Below, one piece after another: positions 10,201 to 21,115 of a stretch of DNA of 64,000 bases; within the stretch, counting starts at the first letter, position 1, and every line of letters begins with the position of its first letter. The DNA is from Fratercula arctica. Lineage: Eukaryota > Chordata > Aves > Charadriiformes > Alcidae. The notes under the pieces are model-generated. The model was not told the origin of the DNA, searched no databases, and saw nothing but the letters and a program-made list of their open reading frames with translations. Position numbers and translations under genes: made by a program. Location of the stretch: assembly GCA_947846985.1 (NCBI GenBank), contig CANTUZ010000026.1, positions 55,782,730 to 55,846,729 on the forward strand. The letters run 5' to 3'.

Positions 10201-11764
10201 GGTCAACTAGTCACAGACGTACGTCTGCCTGCAGGGAAAAAGACACAACTGCTGAAAGTGACCCTTTGCGTGCTAGGGTCAAGTAGTGGCATTTTGTTCA
10301 TGCATTTTTCTCATTGTCATTGTAATTTCGAATTATCATTGTATATCGAACTACATACCTGCAATGTACTTGTCACGACAAGAAACGTATGTGTATTTTT
10401 GCTACCCTGTTAAGTTTAGTTAGTGTAGTTTTCAGCTACAAACTGGAAACACGCGTGCCCATGATGGACCCGTGTTTATGCTATCAAAGCTTATGTGAAC
10501 ATTGACGCAGAGGTGTAGCGTGACTGCAGAAAGCAGTTGATCACAGTGCCAATCTGTGGAAGGGAAGGGTATCCTGATAGTCTGTCTGATTCTCACACAT
10601 AAAGAAAAATCACGCGGGAAATTTCTTAAAGTGCATGAAGTAGGAATTTCTGTGGGATCTGTTCCCAGATTCTGGACGGTACTTCTTCCTTTTCAAGGTT
10701 GCAGAGCCTTTTCACAGGACTAGCAAGAGAAGTTCCGCATTCAGTATTTATCTTTTTAAGAGCTCCACGTGAGAAGAGTGCCGCGCTCTTTGAAGTGAAA
10801 ATATTTACTGAGTTTGGGGGGGAAAGCAAGTTAAAAGAACAAGCGTTCCAAAGTTACGGAGGCATCACAATTAACATGGAAGCGCGTAACCTTGGTGCTA
10901 AAAAACCAACTATATTATGGGGTATATTCTCATGTGCATATATTGACATGTACCTCTTAGTATGGGTTTGATTGCATGCCAGACAGTTCTCAAAAGTGGT
11001 CCGCATGAAAACGCGTAGTCACCCATTCTTTACAGTCCCATTACAAGTGAAGTCAAAGAAACTGAGGGTAAACCGCTGACAAACGTTGTCAGAATATAGA
11101 CCTGCTGGGTATGAACCTAGGTCGAGTGCTTCTTGCGCTGAGTCACACCGGTGATTAGAATATCTAATACATGAATGCTGAGAAATAAACACCACCAAGC
11201 AGCAATGCCAGGCGTAGCCTGGACCATTTAGAATAGGCCACAGGGCCTGTCCGCGTTGGTCTGACCTCCTAGAATGAGAGCATTTCTAGAATTGCCTTAC
11301 AAAAAGTACGGCAGGTACACAGCACTAGTATCAAGCTGGTTGGCAAAACCCACCGTGGTGTTCTAACACCCGCAGTCTCCCTAGAGTACAGAAAAAGCAG
11401 GACATCACTACCTGATGCAGTTGGACTGTCTCAGGACAAATGCGGAACGGATTAGAATTAAGTGATATGTACAGTCATAATTGCACAATTTATTTGGAGT
11501 CCCGGCCGAACCAGGGAACATAACTTCTTTTTGGGTGGAAGCATATGAGAAACTGTTTCTCCAGAAGTGTATTGTCAGCAATGTATAACAGAGAAATAGA
11601 CATGGTCTGTACCAAAAGCATTCTTAGCAGCTTATACAGCTGGCCTTGACAGGTTATTATTTCTAATAATGGAAGTAGAGATGGGAGATTTTGCTGCTGT
11701 TGTTGAGCTAGAGCCACTTATCCAGGATCATGTCCAGAGTGCTCTTCGACATCCCGTCTCCTGT
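7244..11764. other. Unique spacer between duplication units, no gene recognised
   Basis: Not repeated elsewhere in the window and rather richer in CpG than the right half. Frames up to 173 codons exist (9192-9713 plus, 9419-9706 minus) but overlap on opposite strands, and none resembles a known family. No clear CR1 or LTR was found. Confidence 0.4.
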
Positions 11765-11922
11765 CACTGGGCACCACCGGCAAGAGCCTGGTTCCGTCTT
11801 CTTTGCAGCCTCTCTTCAGGCCTTTTTATGCCTTGATCAGATCCCCTGCGAGCCTTCTCTTCACCAGGCTACACAGTCCCAGCTCGCTCAGCCTTTGCTC
11901 AGAGGATGCTCCGGCTCCTTAA
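11765..11922 (-). mobile_element. CR1 fragment
   Basis: Antisense CR1 ORF2 landmarks are present: 'gatcagatcccctgcgagccttctcttcaccaggct', then 'cccagctcgctcagcctttgctcagaggatgctcc'. Both ends are truncated and it has no tail. Confidence 0.8.
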
Positions 11923-12286
11923 TGCTCAGGTTGCTCTGCGGTCGAGAAACACACGCACGCCCTGGAAAGCATCAAGGTCTTCAGTGGAGGAGACAGAGGT
12001 GGATGGTGACGGGCCGCAGGCACACCGTGCCGTTGCGTGTGTCCAGAGCAGGAGCGGAGCCTGCTGGGAGGTGGCGTTGGAGGGCGCCGGAGCTGGACCC
12101 TGCTGCCTCTGAGCGCGGTTGGTCCCTGCAGGCCCGCTTCTGCCAGCCGAGGGCGAGTTGTCGGTGGGCCGCCTGCGCAGGTTGGAGCGGTTCAGCAGCG
12201 ACCGGCTGCGGGCCCTCTCCATGGCCATCCTCCTGCACTGGGAGGGGGACAAGCCGATGACATACTACTCGTAGCTTCCTGCCAGG
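11923..12286. other. GC-rich block at the left edge of unit 2
   Basis: About 360 bp of GC-rich sequence lie between the CR1 fragment and the duplication boundary. A plus-strand frame with a 'ggtccctgcag' acceptor-like start (about 12135) is open for about 43 codons, ending KPMTYYS-stop at about 12273. It may be a terminal exon or chance; I do not recognise the protein. Confidence 0.3.
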
Positions 12287-12524
12287 CCACGGCTGACCAA
12301 AATTAAGGCCTAACATTAAGGGCACTGTCCAAATGCCTCTTTGTAAGGCTTTGAGAGGCTTGGGGCACGGACCACCTCTCTAGGAAGCCTGTTCCAGGGT
12401 TTGACCACCCAGGCAAGGGTGGGCATAGCCCCAGGAAAAGGGCTAGAAAGTAACACGGGTGGGGATAGCAACGCCACCTGCACGGTTAGTGACACACCAA
12501 GACATTTTCTGCAGTCTTAAGGCC

Positions 12525-12530
12525 TTTATT
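12525..12530 (-). terminator. Poly(A) signal of gene a'
   Basis: AATAAA on the minus strand, 110 bp past the stop of a' at 12640, at the same place as 2362-2367 in unit 1. Confidence 0.65.
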
Positions 12531-12639
12531 TGCTTTTACAGCCTGCTCATTAGACTCAGAGGGCCAGGGGCCCTTGAGGGCCAGCGCATGCCCCAGCTGC
12601 TGGCCCGGCGCTGGTTTCGGCAGTGCCTGGGGCGTTCTC

Positions 12640-13853
12640 CTAGTGCCTCCCGTGGGGTGGCCTCTTCTTGGCTGGAGAAGAGGCCTCGGGGCTGCCGTGC
12701 CTTCTCTTCGGGGCACGCCGTGGCCCCCCAGAGGAGCGTTCGCTGCCGCCGCTGGAAGTAGATGGAGTTGCGGCGGCATCCTGGGGTTCCTGCTGGGGCT
12801 CCTCTTGATCCCCGGGGACAGGAACGGGGGCAGAAAGAGGGCTGGTGGCATCCCCATGAAGGGCAGCTGCTGACGTGCCGGGGAGGTCATCCATGCTGGT
12901 TGCTTCCACGCTGTCGGAGTGGGTCAGGCCAGCAGTAGGAGACCTTTCTTGGGAAGGAGCAGGGACGGGGGCAGCTGTGGGGCTCTCCTCCCGCTGCCTC
13001 GCAGCACGGCCGTTGTCCAGGGCCAGCAGACGGCGGGCCTCCCCGCTGCACCGTTGCACGGCAACGTCAATAAGCCGTCAGAGAAATGTTGCCGCGCGGT
13101 TTTGGAGGCAGGCTTCCATCAGCTGGACCATCATGTCTTCATCCAGCCCAAAAAGGGCCAGGAAGGGCATGAGAATGTCCTCCAATATGTCTGCCCGTGA
13201 ACGCCGGCTCCCAAACATGCGTCGCAGTTCCTGACGCACCCAGGTCCGAATGGGCAGGAGGAGGGCTGGGTGGTCCTGGAAGAGGGATGCCCAGGTGCTG
13301 GGCTGGAGTCCGCCCAGAGGAGCCCCGGGCACCACTGCCACAGGCTGTTGTTCCCTCGCTGTGCGGCTGTGAGCAGCTGGATGTGCAGGAGCTCCTCCTG
13401 CCTGGTGGGCGATGACAGGTGACGCCGCAGGTGCTGTGACAACGTGCTCCTGGAAGTCGTCGTCCGTCCGCACCGAGTGCAAGATGGAGCAGATCCTCCT
13501 CTTGCAGAGGGGGCACTCGGGCTTGGTCTCAACCCAGCGCAGGATGCAGGGGTAACAGAACTGGTGGAGGCATGGGAGCACATAGCTGGCCTCCTCCCAG
13601 CTGCCCAGCCAGATGGGACAGCGGTTCTCCAGCTCGGTGGCCATGCTCTCCACGCTCTGCGGTGGGCTGGGCGGAGCTGAAGATGTTAAATTGCTCCCGC
13701 TCCCTGGCGCTGCAGCAGCCGGTGTCCCGCTAGAAAAGGAAGAGAGGCCACAGTCATTTGCTGGCTCCGGGCAGGGGTGGCAGAAATGCCCAGGTCCCTC
13801 AAGAAGGCAAGCCTCCCAGGTGCCCAGGCTGAGCTTTCCCCTCCCAGCTCACC
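12640..13853 (-). pseudogene. TOPORS-like RING gene a', nonsense in central domain
   Basis: Copy of gene a. Exon 1 ends at 13853 (donor GTGAGC), the intron is 13852-13730 and exon 2 is 13729-12640. The upstream ATG used in a is lost here (CCGGCC in place of CATGGC), so the first Met is MATEL at 13644. The RING tryptophan is intact (CILRWVETK), but the second RING cysteine is Trp as in a. A TGA at 13078-13080 replaces the CGA arginine codon found in a and cuts the protein in the middle of the conserved central helix block, after LQNRAATFL. That leaves a 189-aa RING-only product from MATEL. The frame after the stop (13059-12640) is still open, so the lesion is recent. Likely a pseudogene, or a truncated product with a defective RING. 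Confidence 0.85.
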
Positions 13854-13950
13854 TCCGCTGCTGCGAGCACGCCTCCTGGGTGCCCCGGCTTGCTGGACCT
13901 GGCAGGGCCGGGGCAAGTCCTCCAGTGGCCCCTGAGGCACCCTCCCAGGT

Positions 13951-15328
13951 TCACTGGTGGCGGGGTGGCTTCCTGGGGGGCTGGGAAGGGTCCTCAGGGC
14001 TGCCGGCCCTCCTCTTCGGGGCTCGCCGGGGCCCCTCAGGGGAGCGGTCCCTGCCCTGGCTGTGCCTGGAGGGCCCTGGCACAGCCTCCTCCGGCTCCCC
14101 TTCGTGCTCCCCACGGCTGGGAGCAGCGGTGGAGGGGGAGCTCGTGGGACCCCCGTGGGGAGCTGGGCTGGGAGCAGGAGACTCCCCTCGGGAGGCAGCG
14201 GGGACGGGGGCAGCCGCGGCACTGTCCTCCCGCCCCCCGGCAGCACGGGTGACCCCCAGGCCCATGCGACGTGGGGCCAGCCCACTGCACCGGCGCACGA
14301 CGGCCTCAATCAGCCGGCTGACAAAGGCCCTCGTGCGCCAGCCCAGGGAGGCCTGCAGCCGCTGGGCCAGAGCCTCCTCATCCAGCCCAAGGTGTCGCAG
14401 GCTGGACGTGATGAGGCTCTGCACTGCTGCTGCCTCCTGGGCGTCCTCCAAGAGCTGCCCTAGCTCCTGCTGCAGCCAGGGCAGCAGGGGCTGGAGGGCA
14501 GCCGGGTAGCGGCGGAAGAGGAGGGCATGGAAGCCCCCCCTCTGGAGCCCAGGGCAGCGGCGACGCAGCTGCAGGCCGGGGTGCTGCCGGGGGACGGGGG
14601 CGGTGGGCGGCTGCCTGTCCCAAAGCTCCTCCTCCCTGGTGGCGGACGACGACTGATGGAGCCACAGGAGGTGAGATGACATGTTCCTGGTAGTCGTCGT
14701 CCGCCCGCACCGAGTGCAAGATGGAACTCACCCTCCTTTTACAGAGGGGGCACTCGGGCTTGCTCTCAGCCCACCGCAGGATACAGGTGTAACAGAACTG
14801 GTGGAGGCATGGGAGCACATAGCTGGGCTCCTCCCAGCTGCCCAGGCAGATGGGACAGCGGTCCTCCAGCTCCATGGCCATGCTCTCCATGCTCTGCGGT
14901 GGGCTGGGGGGAGCCGAGGGTGTTAAATTGCTCCTGCTCCCTGGCGCTGCAGCAGCCGGTGTCCCGCTAGAAAAGGAAGAGAGGCCACAGTCATTTGCTG
15001 GCTCCGGGCAGGGGTGGCAGAAATGCCCAGGTCCCTCAAGAAGGCAAGCCTCCCAGGTGCCCAGGCTGAGCTTTCCCCTCCCAGCTCACCTCCGCTGCTG
15101 CGAGCGCGCCTCCTGGGTGCCCCGGCTGCCTGAACCTGGCAGGGCCGGGGCAAGTCCTCGAGTGGCTCTGGGCTCACGCAGGTAAGGCACCAGCACCAGG
15201 CTTCCCTCAGCACTCCAGCCTCGCAACCTTGCTCGGCTGGAGTGTGGGCACAAACCGGCTGGGTGGGACTCGCTGCCCGCATATAAGCAGCGAGGGGCAC
15301 CTGGTGACATTCCATCGCTAGCTGCCAT
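13951..15328 (-). pseudogene. TOPORS-like RING gene b', one-base frameshift
   Basis: Copy of gene b: exon 1 is 15328-15090, the intron 15089-14967 and exon 2 14966-13951. Splice sites and the full C3HC4 RING (CPICLGSW...CPLC) are as in b. The start of the RING region differs by one residue (MAMELEDRC in place of MATELEDRC). At 14534-14540 the plus strand has seven C where unit 1 has six. The frame shifts after PWAPEGG and ends at a stop at 14378, about 50 codons later, so the conserved central domain and basic tail are lost. The original frame is open beyond the indel down to 13951. The indel lies in a homopolymer, so a sequencing error must be excluded before calling it a true pseudogene. 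Confidence 0.8.
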
Positions 15329-15779
15329 CACAGTTCACCCCTTGGTGATGTCAGAACCCATTGCTCAGGGACATCGCAGCGGGCCAGCTTCCCCTGTGGT
15401 GCTCACCCCAGCAGTGCTGTGGCCAGAGCACACATGTCTGGGGCTACTGCAGCACCACTGCCCACTCCATCCATGCCCCCTTGCCTTGTCTCGTGCTCGG
15501 CATCAGTGTTTCACACCAGTCACCGAGGCCTCAGCCACGTCTTCCCGGGGACCCCTCAGCGCACTCTGGCTGTGGCAGACGTCTCCAGGCACATGTGGCA
15601 CGAGGGTTCATTGGATGACGCCTCATGCCTCCCTGGGAGGCTGCAGGACAAAGTCCCACAAGCTCTCCCCACACCCCAGCACTGCTGGCCAGCCCTCTGG
15701 GCTCCCCTGATTCCTCCCATGGTAGGGCACCGGCAGCCCTTGCCTCACTCTCATGGTTTTTCTCCTGTCTTTCTCCCCT

Positions 15780-16145
15780 AACCAGAGGACATCTGGGGTC
15801 CTAGGCTGAGAAACCAGAGGGGAGGCTCAGGGGAGGCAAGGAGGGTCTGTGGGCCTGGGGCTGGTTCAGCATGGAGCAGAGACGGCGTTGGGGCACCTCA
15901 TAGTACACCCCGGTGCCTATGGGAAGGCCTCAAGGGGATGGGGACAGGCGCTTGGCAGCATTGCCTGGTGGGAGGGTGGGAGACAGTGGCATCTCCTGAA
16001 AGTAGAGAGGTTCAGGCTGGAGCTAAAGGATCAACCGCCAAATCCCTGTGAGGATCATGAAGCATTGGAGAGGGTTGCCCAGTGAGGGGGTGAGGTCCCT
16101 GGGCCTGGGCCTTCAAAACCTCAGTGGCCCCAACCCAGAGCATCC
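15780..16145. repeat. Flank repeat copy C
   Basis: Matches copies A and B from 'ggctgagaaaccagagggg' to 'cccagagcat'. It lacks the 'cagcacccatcaggcc' start shared by A and B, but shares 'gttggggcacctcatag' with A only. The right part resembles a CR1 3' region in plus orientation. Confidence 0.75.
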
Positions 16146-16481
16146 AGGTCTATACCCATTGTTGACCCTGCCCTGAGGCAGTTTTGAATGAGAGACCTCC
16201 TCTGTCCCCTTCTAGTAGGAGAGGGTCTGTGTTTTGGTGATTGGTGTGACCAAGTATGAAGAGGAACCTCTGAGCGTGGAAGCCTCGGGACTTGCAGAAT
16301 CAGGGTTGTGAGAATGGCAGGTGTTGACGGTACTCCAACTAGCACTTCATCAAGATCACATCTACGTGTAGCTTCTCAGGACACCCAGGCAGGGACAATC
16401 CAGGAGACATGAAGAGGCCGCCAAAGGTTGTGTCTTTTGTCGTCTCTCTCACCTTCACTAATTCTGTCCAGACGAGGTGGA
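16146..16481. other. Unit-2-specific segment
   Basis: About 335 bp with no counterpart between 5999 and 6010 of unit 1. There is no clear repeat signature and no frame of note. It is either an insertion in unit 2 or a deletion in unit 1. Confidence 0.55.
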
Positions 16482-17203
16482 AATACACATTTAGCTGCTT
16501 TCATATAGGTGGATATAAATGACAGCATGCGTGTGAATGGGTGAAAAAATCAATTTTGAGATAAAAATCTCCCTCCCCTCCTTGCTTTGAACTTTGCAGC
16601 ACTACTGAGTTTTGTTGATACCGTTTGCAACAGGGGGTTGGGGCTGGAATGCCCAGAATGCCCGGGAGACCCTCACAGGCTCCACCTGGAGACCAATGGT
16701 GCAACGTGATCTAAACAATTAAAGCATAAGATTACTTATTGTATTGCGTGGTCTTTCTCCTTGCTCACGTAGGATTTCTGGGGGGAGGCAGATTGCCGTT
16801 CAGGGGTTAAAGTCATTGGTATTTTGATCCTATGGTTATCACACGGTGTGCAACTTGGCCACACAGCAGCCAAGAAAGATGAGAAAACCAAGCAAACAAA
16901 CAAAGGGGAGGCCAAAGAAGTACCACATCATTTTAATGACCACTCTGGTTTTGCCCTTGTCCTTCCCCGAGGACAGATGGTTTTTCACGGCACAGTGCCA
17001 ACATACAAAAGAAAACACCATGGAAATGTAAAAGTCAAATTTATTCTTGATCTTGATACTTCCATGTACAGGGAACCTGAGACAAGCAGCATTTTGCCAT
17101 ACAGCTGAGCAGATGTTGGGGACTTCCACCAGAAGGCAGCTGCTCTCGTGCAATTCAGAGCCCCCTCAGGTTGAAGTCAGTGCAGACAGAGCTTGAAAAC
17201 ACA

Positions 17204-20200
17204 TTTCCCTCAGAATGTGTCTATTGCTAATAGAAAACTCTTTATTGCCGCAATTTAGGTCTTCTTTTCTTTTGGGACACTTTGTGGCATATGTCATCTT
17301 CTTGTCCAAAAGTGCCTCTGAATAATTAGAATACCAAATACATTACTACAGGAACAGACGTTTCATGAGAAGAAATGTATCTCCACATTATATATGTCTT
17401 ACTTGTACATAGAATAAACCTCCAGAAAAGCTTTAAAAATGAAAGTAGGAAGAGAAAGAAGCTGAATACAAACTGGAAAGGAAAGCATAAAACTGTGAAA
17501 ATAAAATGAAATATAAATTAAAATGTAAAAGGAAAATTTTTAGCACTATCCACAATCAATTGGTAGGTCTCATTGACCCCAGATTTCACTGCAGCAAAAA
17601 TTTCAAAAACGGGCAAGATAACTTTACGAGGATCATAAAATGACCAGAGGTATGAGAAAAACCCCTTCTGTGTCCCCTCCTAAGTGCCTTTCAGTAAGCT
17701 AATATATCATCTTGCTGTAAAGTCTTTGCCATCTTCCACCATGGGCAAGGAAAACACTTATCTTTCATAGTTCTTGAAGATTTCAGGGATGGAAGGATGG
17801 AAAGAAGGAGAGAGGGAACTTCACCTTCCCCTGAGGCAGAGCTTGTTGGCTTCGGTTTGAAACAGGATTCTGGAAAAGGTCTGTCCTGGGTCTGATCCAG
17901 CAGGGCAGCTTTCCCCATACAAGCTCACACCATAGCCATCTCCCAGATACTCTGGAGGCAGAATCCTCTAGTGGACACTGTGGTATTACGTATTACAACT
18001 TCAAAGGTGTAAAGGCCTTTGCCTGTGTTCTCCGTCTGTTCCAGTTTCAAGGCTATTAGTTCTGCTTCATGTATTTTGTCACAGACCTATTTAAGGCCAC
18101 TGCTTCCCTTGAATTTAATAAGAAAGCTGGGCTGGCTTGACCGAGAAAGCTTGAGCAGGGGTGTCTCATTATAGAAGATTGTTCCCGACTTTAATTCTTT
18201 AAATTGTGTTATTTTTCCGATAAAAAGCTAACTTTGATAAATAGTGCTTGTGCTTCTAATTGTAGTATCATTATTTTAATAAACTAAAATTTATCAAAGA
18301 AAAAAAACAGCTTAAATTCATCAGAGTGCTTCCAAAGTGCTAATTTTCCCATGAGAGCTTTGATCTTTTTACATATTTTTTACATATTCGGTACTAATAA
18401 CATAAAATTAAGATACTACCTATGTTTTGCCTACTGCCCTCCTGGCACTAATATCATGACAGACAGCCACATCTTGATTAGACCAACAACTACGAAGGCA
18501 TCCTACTTACGACAAAAAGTGTAAACCTTTAAGGAAAGTTAAGTATCTCTGTGGAAGGCAAGAGGGACTGGCAAGGCACAGCACCATAACATGCCACATC
18601 CACGGTTTCTCCTGTGTGGACTTGGGAAACTGGTTAGATACGCTTGCTGAAGGCACACAGCAAGTGAGTATCTCCCTATGCTTTCCATCCCTGATTTTGT
18701 AATGCTTGAATGGCATCTCCTTGGACTGGGAAGGAAAACCTAAAAATCTCGTACTCAGTGTACTCATTCCTGTGAGAAAACGAAAGTAAAATGTCCATTG
18801 TTTTTTTGGAAGCTTTGATTAAAATCTCCCTGCAATGATTGCCTGCATTACCAAATTAATTAAAAAAAAAAAAAAATCAAAAAAGAACATTACAATAATG
18901 TTATTTTCTGTGTTTCCTGTCTGATTGTTATATATTCAAAAAGAAGAAACTGAAAGATGTCACCTCCCCAGCCAACTGTTCACCTGGGTATCCTGTGCCT
19001 TAAAACAGCCCTATACCAGTGTGTAACAGACAGGAAAATAGGTTTTTGCCAGTTTCTTCCTTGAGTTTTAGTTTTGAGGGCCAATACTATAGCCATGAAG
19101 AGGGAAGGTCAGGGGAAAATACTTTCCCCTCTGGTTCCTCTCTTCTCTACCAGGAAGGGCGCAGAGCCATGGAGAAGTCCCTGCAATCCACACGCGCCTG
19201 ACCCAGCGTGGGGCACACTCTTTACAGGGGAGGCGTCTCCAAAATGCAGGGGGACTCGGAGTTACCCCAGGCCCATCTCTTGCTGCAGTGACGCCTGGCT
19301 CCCACACTGCAGCCGTTCTAGAGCCGGGGGGACCGAGAAGGAAAGAAGACCACACGAACTGAGATCTCGGTTTTGAACTTTGAAGAAGGACCTTTGTAGA
19401 GACAGGAGAGCTCCGAGGAGGGCACTGTGTCATTTGTGGTTGGAAACTTGCAGGTGAAGGGTCTTTAACAGGGTCCCTCATTTCTGCCACTTCTGTGGAG
19501 CAGCAGGAATTTGGAGATCCAGAAACATGAAATGAGTCTAATTCAAACCCTTGGGGATGCTGGGTGGCACTCCTGTTGGCAGCCATGTCACCCTCATGGG
19601 CGCCAGAGGGCAGAGGGCAATGTGCTGTGCCCTGTGGGGAAGCAGGAGGAGTCAGCCAAGACAGCCACAACCACAAAGAGGAGAGAAACTCCAAATAAAT
19701 GCTGCAGTCAGACAGGATATGCTCCCAACCTGACTTGAGGTGTCCTTCAAATCCTGCTAGAAAACATAGTGCACCCATCTACATGAGGCTTCACTGTTTT
19801 GTGTAGTTGCTCTTCCAAAGATAAACAATCATCTGCTACTAACAAATAAACATTTATACTAGCACAGGTAGCCTCAGCTGTGCTGAGTTGGCCTCAAAAC
19901 CTTTGCATAATCACAGGGTATATTTTAAAATAAACTAATACAAATACGCTGATAGCAACAAACAATCATCTGTGCCTCTTCAGCTGTTTCCAGTGGCTAC
20001 TGTGTACCAGAAGAGCAGCCAAGAGCTGAGGACAATATCTCAGCTTTCAAAACCTGTCAAGATAGCCTTCTTGGTGACTATGTTAATGACCAAAAATTCT
20101 GCTTGTGTTTTTTGTGAACCCAATGAGCAGCTCCAAAACTGAGGGCTTATGTGACACGTGACTGCCAAGCAACTAGAATAATATGCTCTCCTTTGATGCA

Positions 20201-20514
20201 AAATTGTTATAGTGCGTCCCCAGTGCAATATCCAAATCCATATTTTTCCCTTTGCAAATGAAAAATAATTAATTCCTATTGAATACGGCTTAAACACTCT
20301 CTGATTTAGAGCTTTGGTGTAATTATTTGGTTCCAAGTTTCAGTTAGGCTGTCTTTCACTTGAAGTGGGCCGATGCTGCTGGGGGCTTTTGTAGAGCTTC
20401 CCATTTATTTCCTAAAGAAAATCTGGTGAGGAGAAAAGGCAGAAGAGGAGACAGTAAGAGCTGTCTCTTGGGGTCGGTGGGGCCTAGCTGGAGCACTATA
20501 TTTCAGTTGGTGCC
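17204..20514. other. Intergenic, no recognised gene
   Basis: AT-rich up to about 18900, with a poly(A) run near 18862-18876. A GC-richer island (19140-19740) has a 236-codon minus-strand frame (19778-19068), but its composition is unlike a conserved protein (Pro/Ser/Cys-rich, no domain recognised), and an overlapping plus-strand frame of 100 codons exists. I do not call a gene. Confidence 0.4.
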
Positions 20515-20735
20515 CATCGCCTTCTGTCCTTTTTTTTGGGCACCACTGAGAAGAGACTGGCTCTGTCATCACTGCTGTCCCCATATAACCAGTAAGATCC
20601 CCTGACCTCTCTTTTCTTCAAGCTGAAGGGACCCAGTTTGTCCTCATAGAGGAGATGCTCCCATCCCTTAGTCATCTTCATTGCCCTTGGCTGAACCCAT
20701 TCCACTATGTCCACGATTTTTCTGAGTGTAAAACT
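20515..20735 (-). mobile_element. CR1 fragment
   Basis: Antisense CR1 ORF2: 'gggcaccactgagaagag', 'tttgtcctcatagaggagatgctcc' and 'gtcatcttcattgcccttggctgaaccc' match the CR1 region that encodes the end of the reverse transcriptase. Both ends are truncated. Confidence 0.85.
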
Positions 20736-20754
20736 GGCAGCACTTTGTTATTGG

Positions 20755-21115
20755 TCATGAGAGAGGCCAGGTTTTAATGCCCCTGAGACCTTCAGCTGGG
20801 CAGCGGCTCCAGCAGCCAGGTCTGCTCAAGAGCTGCGCCTCCACTTGCTGAAGGTCCTGCTTCAGGGCTGCCTCTGGCCATGGTGGTGCTCCAGCTGATG
20901 CCAGCACCAGCAGGAACCCACTGCAACTGCGGGGAGCCTGCGCAGGAGCAAGGGAAGGCATGCGAAGGACGGAGCGGCTGAGAGAAACTGGTAAGTAAGT
21001 GCTGCCAGAGCCCTGTCCCCCTGCGGCACTCAGCGGGGCTGGAGGGGCCTGGGGGGAAGGGGACACAGGGCTTGGCAAGCCAGGGAGGAAAGGTGCTGCT
21101 TTAATGTCTGCCATG
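20755..21115. other. GC-rich island with a strong splice donor
   Basis: A local GC-rich block in AT-rich DNA. At 20991 the plus strand has CTG|GTAAGTAAGT, a near-perfect U1 match, preceded by an ATG (20960) with an open frame into the donor. The minus strand also has a 119-codon frame (21114-20755). The block could be a first exon with a small CpG-poor promoter, but no product is recognised. Confidence 0.25.

Larger units (their letters stand above)
12287..17203. repeat. Segmental duplication unit 2
   Basis: Near-identical copy of 2124-7243 in the same orientation. It carries genes a' and b' on the minus strand. Relative to unit 1 it has one extra C at 14534-14540, about 335 bp of unmatched sequence at 16146-16481, and lacks the equivalent of 6472-6974. 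Confidence 0.95.
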
